Assembly: GCF_024181585.1 (NCBI RefSeq)
Contig: NZ_CP054258.1
Coordinates: forward strand, 1,860,001 to 1,924,000
Reading direction: 5' to 3'
From: Treponema socranskii subsp. buccale
Lineage (GTDB): Bacteria > Spirochaetota > Spirochaetia > Treponematales > Treponemataceae
DNA length: 64,000 nt
Below, one piece after another: positions 53,562-63,159 of this stretch; positions within the stretch are counted from its first letter, which is position 1, and each line of letters starts with the position of its first letter. The notes beneath the pieces were generated by a model that saw nothing but the letters and a program-made list of their open reading frames with translations, was not told the DNA's origin and ran no database searches. A program made the position numbers and the translations under genes.

Positions 53562-54824
53562 TTAACGTTCGTTATTCCAATTGGCAAGCAAATACTTTTC
53601 CGCCTCCGCATTCCACAGTCCCTTGTGAGCGTCTACGATATCGGCAAGCCGGCAAAAACGGGAATCGTTCACTCCGAGAGAACGGAAATCCTCGATCGCC
53701 GTGAGAGGGAGATCGAGATGCGTATAGATCAGTTTTTTGCCGCCCGGTATTTTCGGAAGTTCAAGCGTTGTCTTTACGGCGCTTGCAAGACCGCCTATAT
53801 GCGTAACCATCACTGCAGGCTCGAGCGTTCCTTCTTCCGTCATGCGAAGCGATTCTCTCATGTCGCTTACATTGCCGCCCGTCGTCCCGATAATATGCGT
53901 TGCATTATAATGGACGTCATAAAAATTTATGTCGGCACAAAAATTTTTGTCGGTCGGGCCTGCGAAAAAATTCAAACAACCGTCGCGTCCCAAAACGGCG
54001 GAACCGAGCGACAGTACGGAAGCCACGGGGGCAAAACAAAACACATCGTCGAAGCCTTCAGGCGCATAGCGTTTAAGCTGCCCTGCTGGATCAGGGCTGC
54101 CGTTTGTATTGATTATTTCGACCTGCACACCGAGTTTTTTCATTTCTGCTTCGGGGAAAATTTTCTTTGCGCGCGCTATGCGTTTTTCATCGATATCGGT
54201 AAGCACGATGAGCGACGGCCGTCTGTCGCAGTGAACGGCATACATCAATGCGCCGAGTCCCATGGGGCCCGCCGCAGCAAGCAGCGCGAGCTTTCCGCCT
54301 TTTTTGATCCCCATTTCATGAGCGTATACTCCCATCTGCGTATGAAAGCACGCGTGAAAAGCGCCTATACAGCACGACATCGGTTCCGCAAGAGACGCTT
54401 CGAAATATGCGTCACCCTTATATTCGAGCAGGCAGTCAAGCTCCATAACTTCGTGCGGCAAAATACAGTACGTCGCATCGCCCCCGCAAAATTCATAGGA
54501 ATATCCCGGCGACCACATTTCACCCTTGTAGTTGAGCGCCGGCTGGATCGTAAACTTCATACCGGGTTTAAAACGGGATGTATACTTTGAGCCGACTTCT
54601 ATGATATCGCCGGCAAACTCATGCCCGATTATTGCCGGATGATCCGCAACATCGGGATGAACGCGCTTGTGTTTTGTTCCGAGTACGGCGCACTTATAGC
54701 TGGACATGCATATACTGTCGGAAACCACTTTTACGAGGATTTCATCGTCTTTAATGGGGGGAAGTTCAAACGTATCGAGACGTAAATCATTTGCACCGTG
54801 TATGCGCACCGCTTTTACCGGCAT
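53562..54824 (-). CDS. Zinc-binding alcohol dehydrogenase family protein (SorE-like)
   Basis: 420 residues. The medium-chain dehydrogenase layout is clear: SICMSSYKCAVLG, IIGHEFAGDIIEVG near residue 66, an AEP motif, and a Rossmann glycine-rich stretch AAAGPMGLGALM. It resembles L-sorbose-1-phosphate reductase-type enzymes more than ethanol dehydrogenase; the substrate is probably a polyol or sugar phosphate. It follows the two G1PDH-like genes with a gap of 12 bases, which suggests a joint polyol or glycerol-phosphate pathway. Confidence 0.8.
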   Translation of the reverse strand: MPVKAVRIHGANDLRLDTFELPPIKDDEILVKVVSDSICMSSYKCAVLGTKHKRVHPDVADHPAIIGHEFAGDIIEVGSKYTSRFKPGMKFTIQPALNYKGEMWSPGYSYEFCGGDATYCILPHEVMELDCLLEYKGDAYFEASLAEPMSCCIGAFHACFHTQMGVYAHEMGIKKGGKLALLAAAGPMGLGALMYAVHCDRRPSLIVLTDIDEKRIARAKKIFPEAEMKKLGVQVEIINTNGSPDPAGQLKRYAPEGFDDVFCFAPVASVLSLGSAVLGRDGCLNFFAGPTDKNFCADINFYDVHYNATHIIGTTGGNVSDMRESLRMTEEGTLEPAVMVTHIGGLASAVKTTLELPKIPGGKKLIYTHLDLPLTAIEDFRSLGVNDSRFCRLADIVDAHKGLWNAEAEKYLLANWNNER

Positions 54825-54836
54825 TTTAAAACCTCT

Positions 54837-56174
54837 CTATATATCAAAATAATTTTCCGAAACTTTCTGCAGTATGTCGTCAAGTTCGCCGATATCCCAA
54901 AGCAGGCGCGTTCCGACGTATTTGTCGCGGATATCTTTCGTGCATTTTACAAGCGTCGGAATATCGCGCGGGGCGACACCGAGTTCCGTAAGACGCAGGG
55001 GCATGCCGAGCGCTTTCATAGTATCTTCGATTTTCTGCGAAGGCGGAAGCATCTCTTTCATCACACTGCGCAATTCGAGCCACTTTTCGGCAATCTTTTT
55101 TATGCGTACTTTGTGCGAGGCTTTATCGTATTTGCGCTCTTTCGCTTCGAGCGCGATCATCGACTCGGCGGATTTTCCGACAAAGGCGCGCAGCGTTTTG
55201 CTCCATTCATCGTAATCGAAAGCGGCGACATATCGTTCGGCTTTTCCAATATCTATCGCATCGATCTTTTCGATTTCCTCATACAATTTCAGCGTATACA
55301 GCGTCCCGATGCCCGCTTGAATGCCGTGCAAATCCGCAGGAGTTCCGAAGACGAGATGCCGCATATCGATGATATGTGAAATATAGTGTTCCATGCCGCT
55401 CGCAGGCCTCGTAACGCCCGCATACGCCATCGCGCAGCCGGCAAGCAGGAGTCCGTCGGTCAATGACCGTACCGCATCTTCGTCCCCCGACAATAAACGA
55501 GGGGCGGCATCGAATACCTGTTGCAGTGCGCTTCGCAAAAGAGATGCGATTTTTTCGCAATAGTATTCGCCGGTGATGATGTGCGAAATCTTCCATTCCG
55601 TTACGCTGACGTACTTGGCAAGCATATCGCCGAATCCCGCCAAAATCATGCGCACGGGAGCATGTGCCAAAACGTCGATATCCGCAACGACGGAGTGCAC
55701 CGTAGCGGACGGAAGCGATACTTTGAGCGACTGCACGTCCATCGATGAAGTCGGAGAAACCATACCGTCCATACTCGGCGCCGTCAAAACGAGGATATAC
55801 GGACGTCCGCTCACGCGCGATACGAGCTTTGAAACGTCGTTGATGACCCCGCTCCCGACGGCGACGATACAATCGCAGAACGGGTCCCAAAACATCATAA
55901 CACGCCCGAACGTTTCCTCCGTCGGCGCAAGCGGTTCGGTCGTTTCATATACATAGAATGAAAACGGTATGCCGGCATTTTTTAAAATATCCGAAACCGT
56001 ATCGCCCGCCGCTTTTTTCGTATTTCCGTCCATTATAAGAAACGGCTTTTCGGCGCCGGCTTCACAAAGCAACGACGGAAGCGATGCGAGCGCACCTTTT
56101 TCGATTATTAATTTTTTTACGTCGCATACGTGTTTTTTCCCGCAGCCGCACGATCCGCCGTTATTCAATTCCAT
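54837..56174 (-). CDS. sn-glycerol-1-phosphate dehydrogenase family protein (AraM/EgsA), copy 1
   Basis: 445 residues. The N-terminus carries GSCGCGKKHVC, the C-x-C-G-x-x-H pattern of one bacterial subgroup. The NAD site is GSGVINDVSKLVS; the metal ligands should be Asp in GFGDMLAKY and His in GMEHYISH and DLHGIQAG. Family members reduce dihydroxyacetone phosphate to sn-glycerol-1-phosphate or act on related polyol phosphates. A second paralogue lies upstream. The PcrB-type partner that uses G1P for lipid synthesis is not in the window, so a catabolic role is as likely. Confidence 0.82.
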   Translation of the reverse strand: MELNNGGSCGCGKKHVCDVKKLIIEKGALASLPSLLCEAGAEKPFLIMDGNTKKAAGDTVSDILKNAGIPFSFYVYETTEPLAPTEETFGRVMMFWDPFCDCIVAVGSGVINDVSKLVSRVSGRPYILVLTAPSMDGMVSPTSSMDVQSLKVSLPSATVHSVVADIDVLAHAPVRMILAGFGDMLAKYVSVTEWKISHIITGEYYCEKIASLLRSALQQVFDAAPRLLSGDEDAVRSLTDGLLLAGCAMAYAGVTRPASGMEHYISHIIDMRHLVFGTPADLHGIQAGIGTLYTLKLYEEIEKIDAIDIGKAERYVAAFDYDEWSKTLRAFVGKSAESMIALEAKERKYDKASHKVRIKKIAEKWLELRSVMKEMLPPSQKIEDTMKALGMPLRLTELGVAPRDIPTLVKCTKDIRDKYVGTRLLWDIGELDDILQKVSENYFDI

Positions 56175-56257
56175 ATCGTCACATCCTTTGCAAAAAATAT
56201 CAGGACGCTGTGCCGGACGGCAAGCTCATCTTAAAAACAGCACGCTGCGGCAGCATA

Positions 56258-57568
56258 TTAGGCTTTGTCCCATGTGCTGAAATAGCCGCCCGCCGGATCG
56301 ATAATGCGCTCGATCATCGCATCAAACAGTCCCGTTTCGTACAGCAAATCGACAACAGTATATCGGTTCCGCATCATCTGAGCAACGCGCATACCGTATC
56401 GATGGTTTTCGCTCGACAGGCAAATATCACTCGGTTCGGTCGGACAGCCGGCCGTTTGAAACATCTCTTTCAGCTTTGCAAACGGGATAATCTGCCCTTC
56501 GATTTTTTGCAGCAGCTCATCCCACTTTGCCGCGATCGCAGATTGCCGTGCGGCGAGCGCATCTCCTTCCAAAAACTTTTTCCGGCATATTTCGATTTGT
56601 CTGTCCCGCACCGACGGCTCTCGGACAAAATGCGCGATCGATTTTTGCCGCTCTTCCCACGTTTCGGGTTTATACGATGCGGCCGCTTTTTCCACATCGC
56701 GTTTCGATAATTTTAATAATTCTTCCATAATTGCGGTAGTCGTCAGCGTACCGATCGCAACTTTAAAACCGTGAGAAGCTTCTTTACCGCCGACGGTGCA
56801 GCAACCGCGCATTTCCCATACGTGGCTCATAAGATGCTCGGCGCCGCTTGCCGGACGGGAATCGAAATACTCCTGCATCGCAAAACCGGTTTGAATGAGC
56901 CCTGTAAAAACGGCCGCGGCGGCGGCGGGATCCCGAGCGCGAAGTTTTGCAGGTTCGGAAATCGCGGCTTTAAGCGAGGGCTGTACCATATCCCATACAC
57001 TTTCAACGATTTTTTCAATACCGAGCGCATCTGCAATAAGCCAATCCGCGCCCGCAGGGACTTTCGCCGCCAAATCGCCGTAACCTGCTGCGATCATATC
57101 GATCGGCGCATTCGACAAAATATCCGTATCTGCGACAACGAGAACGGGAGCGGGACACGGAAGCGTCGTCTTCAATCCGCGGTCGGTGATGGCCGCACCG
57201 TTGCTCGTAAAGCCGTCTACCGACGGTGCGGTTGCGATGCACATATACGGCCGCTCGCCTGCAACATAGGACGCCCGCTTGCACAGATCGTTGATCGTGC
57301 CGCTTCCGAGTGCAACGGCGATAGCGTCGGGCTTTTCTTCGAGCGCCCTCTGCACAGCCGAAACGTGCTCATCGTCCGCATATATCGTTTTTGCATCGAA
57401 ACAATGACTGCTGCATTCGTCAAACCGGGAAACGACGATATCTTCGGCAAGGGCTTGCGTGTTCGTATCTTCTATGATTAAGGGTTTTTTACCCGGAAAT
57501 TTTCTACGGAACGCTTCGGCAACTTCTCTCACCGCACCGCTTTTCATCAGCAGTTCGCTGCGTATCAT
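56258..57568 (-). CDS. sn-glycerol-1-phosphate dehydrogenase family protein (AraM/EgsA), copy 2
   Basis: 436 residues. Same fold as copy 1 with clear divergence: NAD site GSGTINDLCKRAS, metal ligands in GYGDLAAKV, GAEHLMSH and ASHGFKVAIG. The N-terminal Cys motif is absent. All catalytic positions I can identify are present, so it should be active, perhaps on a different substrate. It lies 85 bases downstream of leuB and 83 upstream of copy 1. Confidence 0.82.
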   Translation of the reverse strand: MIRSELLMKSGAVREVAEAFRRKFPGKKPLIIEDTNTQALAEDIVVSRFDECSSHCFDAKTIYADDEHVSAVQRALEEKPDAIAVALGSGTINDLCKRASYVAGERPYMCIATAPSVDGFTSNGAAITDRGLKTTLPCPAPVLVVADTDILSNAPIDMIAAGYGDLAAKVPAGADWLIADALGIEKIVESVWDMVQPSLKAAISEPAKLRARDPAAAAAVFTGLIQTGFAMQEYFDSRPASGAEHLMSHVWEMRGCCTVGGKEASHGFKVAIGTLTTTAIMEELLKLSKRDVEKAAASYKPETWEERQKSIAHFVREPSVRDRQIEICRKKFLEGDALAARQSAIAAKWDELLQKIEGQIIPFAKLKEMFQTAGCPTEPSDICLSSENHRYGMRVAQMMRNRYTVVDLLYETGLFDAMIERIIDPAGGYFSTWDKA

Positions 57569-57653
57569 ATATACCTCGGTCGGATGTTAAATCTTGAAAA
57601 TACCGGCTGACAAAGCCGCGCTTTCGGCGCCAAATCGCCGTAAGCCCCGTCCT

Positions 57654-58739
57654 CTATCCTGCGATGCGCCGGGCTACGAGCTCGCCCATCTTTTTCGTAC
57701 CGGCAAGTTTTCCCGCAGCCTTTACCGCCGCAATATCTCCCGCAATGTCTCCGGTGCGCCAACCCTCGTCGAGCACGCTTTCGACGGCCGTCTCGATCGC
57801 GCGCGCTTCGGTTTCCGCGTGAAAGCTGTAGCGCAAAAGCATCGCTGCGGATAAAATCGTCGCAAGCGGATTCGCCGCATCTTTACCCGCAATGTCGGGT
57901 GCCGATCCGTGAATCGGTTCGTAGAGTCCCGGCCCGCTTCCGTCGCCGAGAGACGCGGATGCGAGCATGCCGATGGAACCCGTGATTTGGCTCGCTTCGT
58001 CGCTTAAAATATCGCCGAACATATTGCTCGTCGCGATGACGTCGAACTGCTTCGGGTTTCGCACGAGCTGCATCGCCGCGTTGTCGATATACATATAGCC
58101 GAGCGAAACGTCGGGATAATCGCCTTTGACGCTTTCCGTGACTTTGCGCCACAGTCGGCTCGTGTTGAGAATATTCGCTTTATCGACGACCGTGAGCACT
58201 TTTCGCCGCTTTTGCGCCGCTTCAAAGCCGAGCCGCACGATGCGCTCTATTTCATGCCACGAATACCTTTCCGTATCCCACGCGCTCTTTCCGTCCTCCG
58301 ACGTACCCCGCTCGCCGAAATAGATGCCGCCCGTCAATTCGCGCACGATGAGGATGTCGATACCGTCGCCGGAGTCTTTAAGCGGACAGGCTTCTTTGAG
58401 CTGTTTGAACATGACGGCGGGACGGAGGTTCGCATACACTTTCATGCCGCCCCGTAAACCGAGGAGCGCTTTTTCGGGGCGCATTTCAGGCGCGACGTTG
58501 TCCCACTTCGGCCCGCCGACGGCTCCGAGCAGCACCGCATCGGATGCGAGACAGATATCGAGCTGGTCTTTCGGAAGCGGGTTTTGCCGGCTGTCGATCG
58601 CAGCCCCTCCCGCAACGACGTGTTTATATACAAACTCGTGTCCGTATTTTTTTGCGACGGCATCAAGCACGCGCACCGCTTCCGCTACGACGTCCGGTCC
58701 GATTCCGTCGCCGGGAATAAGCGCAATCGTTTTTTTCAT
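57654..58739 (-). CDS. leuB: 3-isopropylmalate dehydrogenase
   Basis: 361 residues. It starts [20 protein letters not shown], has [10 protein letters not shown] and [14 protein letters not shown] (substrate loop), [13 protein letters not shown] and the C-terminal [14 protein letters not shown]. It oxidises 3-isopropylmalate in leucine synthesis; in pathways using citramalate it also handles 3-methylmalate (erythro-beta-methylmalate). It follows cimA with a 63-base gap, which fits that second use. leuC and leuD are not in the window. Confidence 0.95.
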   Translation of the reverse strand: MKKTIALIPGDGIGPDVVAEAVRVLDAVAKKYGHEFVYKHVVAGGAAIDSRQNPLPKDQLDICLASDAVLLGAVGGPKWDNVAPEMRPEKALLGLRGGMKVYANLRPAVMFKQLKEACPLKDSGDGIDILIVRELTGGIYFGERGTSEDGKSAWDTERYSWHEIERIVRLGFEAAQKRRKVLTVVDKANILNTSRLWRKVTESVKGDYPDVSLGYMYIDNAAMQLVRNPKQFDVIATSNMFGDILSDEASQITGSIGMLASASLGDGSGPGLYEPIHGSAPDIAGKDAANPLATILSAAMLLRYSFHAETEARAIETAVESVLDEGWRTGDIAGDIAAVKAAGKLAGTKKMGELVARRIAG

Positions 58740-58802
58740 ATCAACCTCACTTAGCGCACATACAATCGAATTTTATTAATTATTAAAATCCGACATGCGC
58801 GC

Positions 58803-60407
58803 TCATATCATTTTTCGAAAATGTTTTTCGATATCTTTTATCAATTTATATTCGAACGAATCGACGAGGGCGAGCCAAGAGGCTTCCATGATATCCGCCG
58901 AAACGCCGACCGTCGTCCACGAATCGACCCCGTCGGTGCTTTCGATGAGGACTCTCACGCGCGCTGCGGTCGCGGACTTTCCGTCGATGACGCGGACTTT
59001 AAAATCGGTGAGCCGGATCTTTTTTACTGCGGGATAAAATTTTTCGAGCGCGCGGCGGAGCGCGATATCGAGCGCGTTGACGGGACCGTCGCCTTCGCCC
59101 GCACTCACCGCGATCTGTCCGTCGACTTCAACTTTAATCTGCGCACATGCGTTGACTCCCTTTTCGGGCCTCGGATTGATACCGCTCGTCTGATAATAAT
59201 GCAGCGTAAAAAACGGCTGGTATTTTCCGATCGTTTTGCGCACGAGCAGTTCGAAACTTCCGTCGGCTCCTTCAAACTGATAGCCTTCGAATTCGAGCTC
59301 TTTCATTTTTTTAATAATTTCCAAAACGACCGGATCGTCTTTTTGAATCGCCGGATCGAATTTTTTAATCTTTTCGATGATCATGCTGCGCCCGGCAACT
59401 TCGCTCATGAGGAACACGCGGGAGTTTCCGACGCTTTCGGGGGCGATGTGTTCGTACGCATCGGGATTTTTAATAACCGCATCGATGTGCATCCCCGCTT
59501 TGTGCGCAAACGCATTCGCGCCGACATAGGGCAGCTGCGGATTCAGGGCGATATTCGCGATTTCGGCTACTCGCCGCGCGATCGGTGTAAGCGATTTCAG
59601 TTTTTCATCCGGAAGGCAGGTATAGCCCATCTTCAACTGCAAGTCGGCGATGATGGTCGCAAGGTTTGCGTTTCCCGTACGCTCTCCGAAGCCGAGAAGC
59701 GTTCCCTGTACGTGACGGGCTCCCGCTTCAACCGCAACGAGCGAGTTCGCAACGGCAAGCCCCGAATCGTCGTGCGTGTGGATGCCGACAAGGGCTTCAC
59801 GTCCGAAATGCGCGCACACATCGGCAACCGCTTTTTTACATTCGTCGATGAGGCAGCCGCCCGTCGTTTCGCAAAGCGTGAGCACGCCGGCACCCCCTTC
59901 GATTGCCGCGGCGAGCGTTTTCAGCGCATAGTCTCTATCGTGCCGGTAGCCGGTAAAAAAATGTTCGGCGTCGTAGATGACACGGCGGTTGTTTTTCGTT
60001 AAAAATGCGCACGTATCGCGGATCATCGAAAGGTTTTCTTCGAGCGTCGTTTTAATAATATCGACGACGTGGAATGTCCACGACTTTCCGAATATGACGA
60101 CGTCTTCCGTCTCCGCCGCCAAAAGGCTTTGTACGTTTACATCTTCCGCGCACGAAATATCTTTTCTGCGCGTCGCGCCGAAAGCGCAGAGTTTCGCATT
60201 TGCAAGCGGCGTTTTTTTTATTTCCTGAAAGAATTCCATGTCTTTCGGATTCGAGCCGGGGTTCCCCGCTTCGATATACGCGACACCGAGTTCGTCGAGC
60301 GCACGCACGATGTGAATTTTATCCTGTACCGAAAGACTGATACCCTCGCCCTGCACGCCGTCGCGCAGCGTCGAGTCGAGGATATCGACCCTAGTATTTG
60401 AACGCAT
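58803..60407 (-). CDS. cimA: (R)-citramalate synthase
   Basis: Start at the ATG at 60407 (534 residues). The HMGL-type barrel carries LDSTLRDGVQGEG, the metal-binding HTHDDSGLAVANS and the GFGERTGNANL motif. A C-terminal regulatory domain of about 130 residues follows (GDGPVNALDIALRRAL). Length and motifs fit citramalate synthase better than 2-isopropylmalate synthase or homocitrate synthase. It condenses pyruvate with acetyl-CoA to citramalate, giving 2-ketobutyrate for isoleucine without threonine. This route is known in Leptospira. The regulatory domain suggests feedback by isoleucine. Confidence 0.9.
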   Translation of the reverse strand: MRSNTRVDILDSTLRDGVQGEGISLSVQDKIHIVRALDELGVAYIEAGNPGSNPKDMEFFQEIKKTPLANAKLCAFGATRRKDISCAEDVNVQSLLAAETEDVVIFGKSWTFHVVDIIKTTLEENLSMIRDTCAFLTKNNRRVIYDAEHFFTGYRHDRDYALKTLAAAIEGGAGVLTLCETTGGCLIDECKKAVADVCAHFGREALVGIHTHDDSGLAVANSLVAVEAGARHVQGTLLGFGERTGNANLATIIADLQLKMGYTCLPDEKLKSLTPIARRVAEIANIALNPQLPYVGANAFAHKAGMHIDAVIKNPDAYEHIAPESVGNSRVFLMSEVAGRSMIIEKIKKFDPAIQKDDPVVLEIIKKMKELEFEGYQFEGADGSFELLVRKTIGKYQPFFTLHYYQTSGINPRPEKGVNACAQIKVEVDGQIAVSAGEGDGPVNALDIALRRALEKFYPAVKKIRLTDFKVRVIDGKSATAARVRVLIESTDGVDSWTTVGVSADIMEASWLALVDSFEYKLIKDIEKHFRKMI

Positions 60408-60451
60408 ACCGATAGTTATAATGGAAACGGCGGATAATGGGAAGTGCGCCG

Positions 60452-60480
60452 TTGACAGCAAAATGCAATATCACTAGGAT
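60452..60480 (+). promoter_or_regulatory. Candidate promoter of pdxY
   Basis: TTGACA (60452-60457), 17 bases, TAGGAT (60475-60480). Transcription from about 60487 would include the hairpin at 60493-60540 in the leader. The divergent cimA start is at 60407. Confidence 0.55.
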
Positions 60481-60492
60481 CATACGAAACAG

Positions 60493-60540
60493 TCGGATAG
60501 CAATTTTTGAAAGTACCGTTTTTCAAACCTTGCCATCCGA
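60493..60540 (+). promoter_or_regulatory. Leader hairpin before pdxY
   Basis: TCGGAT/ATCCGA outer stem, GCAA/TTGC, and TTTGAAA/TTTCAAA inner stem form one rod of about 17 pairs with small internal mismatches. It ends 14 bases before the likely ribosome site (AAGGATGG, 60554). It has no T run, so it is not a simple terminator; a role in message stability or regulation is possible. Confidence 0.45.
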
Positions 60541-60569
60541 TCGATATGTAAACAAGGATGGAAAATATT

Positions 60570-61415
60570 ATGAAACGAATCGTCACCGTACAGGACATTT
60601 CATGCGTGGGAAAGTGCTCGCTCACCGTAGCGCTTCCCGTCATTTCCGCGATGGGAGTCGAAGCCGCCATTTTGCCGACGGCAGTGCTTTCGACGCACAC
60701 CGCATTCAAAGGTTTTACGTTCCGCGATCTCACGGAAGACATCACGCCGATATGCGATCATTGGAAACGTGAAAAGATTTCGTTTGACGCGATCTATACC
60801 GGTTACCTCGGCTCTTTCGAACAGCTCGATTTGATGAAAAAAATGTTCGCCGACTTCGGCGGAAAAGACGTGCTCGTCTTCGTCGATCCGTGTATGGCCG
60901 ACAACGGAAAACTTTATCCGGGCTTTACGCAGGAGTTCGCATTCGCGATGGCAAAGCTCGCAGGCCTCGCCGACGTCATCGCGCCGAATATGACCGAAGC
61001 GTCGTTTATGCTCGGCGTTCCGTATAAAGCTGCAGGTTCATACGATGAGGCATACATCAAAGATATGCTCAAAAAACTCGCCGCCCTCGGCGCAAAGCGC
61101 ATCGTTTTAAAGGGCATCGAGTTCGCTTCCGAACCCGGAAAGATCGGCATCATGTCCTACGATTCGGCAAGCGGAGATTACACGAATTACTTTCATGAAA
61201 AATGCGCGACGAGCTTTCACGGCACCGGCGACATCTTCGCAAGCGTCTGCGTCGGCGCTCTCATGCGCGGTCTTTCGCTCGAACAATCCTATGCACTCGC
61301 GGCGGACTTCGTCGTCGAATCGATCAAAGCGACCGTTTCGCACAAAGACTACAATTGGTACGGCGTCGATTTCGAAAGCGCTATTCCTTACCTCGTAAAG
61401 CGGCTCGGAGCATAA
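60570..61415 (+). CDS. pdxY: Pyridoxamine/pyridoxal kinase
   Basis: The ATG at 60570 (281 residues) is well spaced from AAGGATGG; ATG 60558 lies inside that site. The ribokinase-fold protein has DISCVGKCSLTVALPV at the start, YTGYLGS, DPCMADNGKLY, PNMTEA and the anion-hole GTGD in FHGTGDIFAS. It makes pyridoxal 5'-phosphate or pyridoxamine phosphate by salvage. The histidine-phosphatase gene follows after 3 bases, so they form an operon. Confidence 0.9.
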   Translation: MKRIVTVQDISCVGKCSLTVALPVISAMGVEAAILPTAVLSTHTAFKGFTFRDLTEDITPICDHWKREKISFDAIYTGYLGSFEQLDLMKKMFADFGGKDVLVFVDPCMADNGKLYPGFTQEFAFAMAKLAGLADVIAPNMTEASFMLGVPYKAAGSYDEAYIKDMLKKLAALGAKRIVLKGIEFASEPGKIGIMSYDSASGDYTNYFHEKCATSFHGTGDIFASVCVGALMRGLSLEQSYALAADFVVESIKATVSHKDYNWYGVDFESAIPYLVKRLGA

Positions 61416-61418
61416 CGG

Positions 61419-62189
61419 ATGCGCCTGTTATTTATCCGGCACGGCGACCCGAATTACGATTTGGACATACTTACCGAAAAGGGAAAGCGCGAAGCCGCCC
61501 TGCTTGCAAGACGCGTCGCAAAATGGCGCGTCACCGATTTTTTCGCTTCGCCCATGGGACGCGCCGAAGAGACGGCTCGAATCGCGATGCAGGATACCGG
61601 GCGCAAAGCCGAAATATGCGATTGGCTCAAAGAATTTCATTATAAAGTGCGCGACCCCGAGACGGGCAAAAGCAAAATCGCGTGGGACTGGCTCCCCTCT
61701 TTTTATACCGATCCCGCAAACAAAGCGCTCCTCGACGTCGACGAGTGGATGCACGCGCCCGTCATGGAATCGGGCGATATCGCACAGCACTTTGCAGAAG
61801 TGTGCACCGGCTTTGACGGCATCCTCGCGCGCTACGGCTTCGTGCGTGAAGGCGGCATCTACCGGACTGACGGCACGCACTGTCAAAAAGGCGTATTCAA
61901 CGATTCGATCGCGCCCGTTAAACGATCCTACGACGACCGAACGCTCGTCTTTTTTTGCCACTTGGGCGTCATGTTCGCGATCATCGGTCATCTCGTAAAA
62001 ATATCGCCCATGCAGCTGTGGCAGGGCTTTTACGTCGCGCCGACATCGGTGACCGCCCTCGCATCCGAAGAGCGCGTTCCCGGCACCGCATTTTTCCGCG
62101 TGCAAACTTTCGGCGACACGAATCACTTGCACGACGGAAACGAAGCGCCTTCGGCCGCAGGGTACTTTACCGACGTATTCTACGACTGA
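61419..62189 (+). CDS. Histidine phosphatase family protein
   Basis: 256 residues. The catalytic LFIRHGDPNYDL is at the very start, followed by the second half-site FASPMGRAEETA and a later His in FFCHLGVMFA. The chain is longer than phosphoglycerate mutase and the middle region is divergent. Substrate unknown; coupling with pdxY could mean a role in vitamin B6 phosphate turnover, but this is only context. Confidence 0.85.
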   Translation: MRLLFIRHGDPNYDLDILTEKGKREAALLARRVAKWRVTDFFASPMGRAEETARIAMQDTGRKAEICDWLKEFHYKVRDPETGKSKIAWDWLPSFYTDPANKALLDVDEWMHAPVMESGDIAQHFAEVCTGFDGILARYGFVREGGIYRTDGTHCQKGVFNDSIAPVKRSYDDRTLVFFCHLGVMFAIIGHLVKISPMQLWQGFYVAPTSVTALASEERVPGTAFFRVQTFGDTNHLHDGNEAPSAAGYFTDVFYD

Positions 62190-62201
62190 TGCGCTTTCCG
62201 C

Positions 62202-63143
62202 TCAACTTGCAAAGGAATCGACGGCAATGCGGTTGTCCGCACCCGCAAGCTTTTCTTTGAGGTACAGGAATATTTGCTGCAGCTGAATGATAAACGAAAT
62301 ACGGTCGTTCATCTGTATTAAGCCTTGTATCTGATCATCGCTGATCGCTTTTTCTTTTTGCCGGTTCAAGCGGTCTACTTCGTTGATATTGGCAATCGTT
62401 TCCGAAATGGAATCGCCGCTCTCTTTTAAGCGCCCGACAAGTGTCGACATCGATTGAAACGTTTCGCTGTTTCCCTCTTTTATGTCTTCGATAGTTTTCA
62501 GCGAACCTTTTGCCGACTGCTGCAGTGTCACGAGTTTATTTGTATTTTCTTCGTTCAGGGAAACCAAACGATCGATATCGGAACGGAGGCGATTGATGGT
62601 TTCGCTGATCTTTCGCGACATATCGTCCGTGCTGCTCGAAAGCTTTTTTATTTCATTCGCAATGACGCGAAAGCCTTTACCCGCTTGCCCCGCGTGAGCG
62701 GCTTCGATCGAAGCGTTGAACGCGAGCAGCTGCGTATTCATGGCGATGCTTTGAATGGCAACGATAAATTTTTCTATGGAAACTATTTCAGTGTTCAGCT
62801 GGGAAAATTGATTAAAAAAGGTGCGGCCGCTTTCTGCAATCTTTTGTACCTGCATCGAAATATCGCTGAACTGCTCGAGCGTCTGCTCAAGGTTTTCGAC
62901 CGTCTCTTGATTCGCACCGATCATAACGTCGGCGCTTTTGCCGATAGAATCGCTTATATCCGAAAGGTTTAAAAGCGTTTCTTCCTGCTTTTGCTGCAAA
63001 ACACGTTCGTTTTCTATGACCGCGAGATTTTCCCGTTTTACCGCGTCGTCTTTTGTCGTATCGTTACAATAGTCCATCAAAATCCGCAAAAGCTCAAGAC
63101 CGCCGTCCAATACCGCATCTACCGTTATATCCTGTGTAGCCAT
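62202..63143 (-). CDS. Soluble methyl-accepting chemotaxis-type signalling protein
   Basis: Start at the ATG at 63143 with GGAGG ahead (313 residues). There is no membrane segment. The MCP signalling tip is recognisable in AMNTQLLAFNASIEAAHAGQ and GKGFRVIANEIKKLS, flanked by long coiled-coil helices with Gln/Asn-rich heptads. It should interact with CheA/CheW in the cytoplasm, but the tip is slightly degenerate, so a non-chemotactic role is possible. A FIST-domain protein gene lies 17 bases upstream and is the likely sensor partner. Confidence 0.85.
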   Translation of the reverse strand: MATQDITVDAVLDGGLELLRILMDYCNDTTKDDAVKRENLAVIENERVLQQKQEETLLNLSDISDSIGKSADVMIGANQETVENLEQTLEQFSDISMQVQKIAESGRTFFNQFSQLNTEIVSIEKFIVAIQSIAMNTQLLAFNASIEAAHAGQAGKGFRVIANEIKKLSSSTDDMSRKISETINRLRSDIDRLVSLNEENTNKLVTLQQSAKGSLKTIEDIKEGNSETFQSMSTLVGRLKESGDSISETIANINEVDRLNRQKEKAISDDQIQGLIQMNDRISFIIQLQQIFLYLKEKLAGADNRIAVDSFAS

Positions 63144-63159
63144 AAAAACCTCCCTGTAC

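Noticed and set aside
58821-60002. 393-residue plus-strand open frame
   Set aside because: Antisense to cimA; no recognisable protein family.
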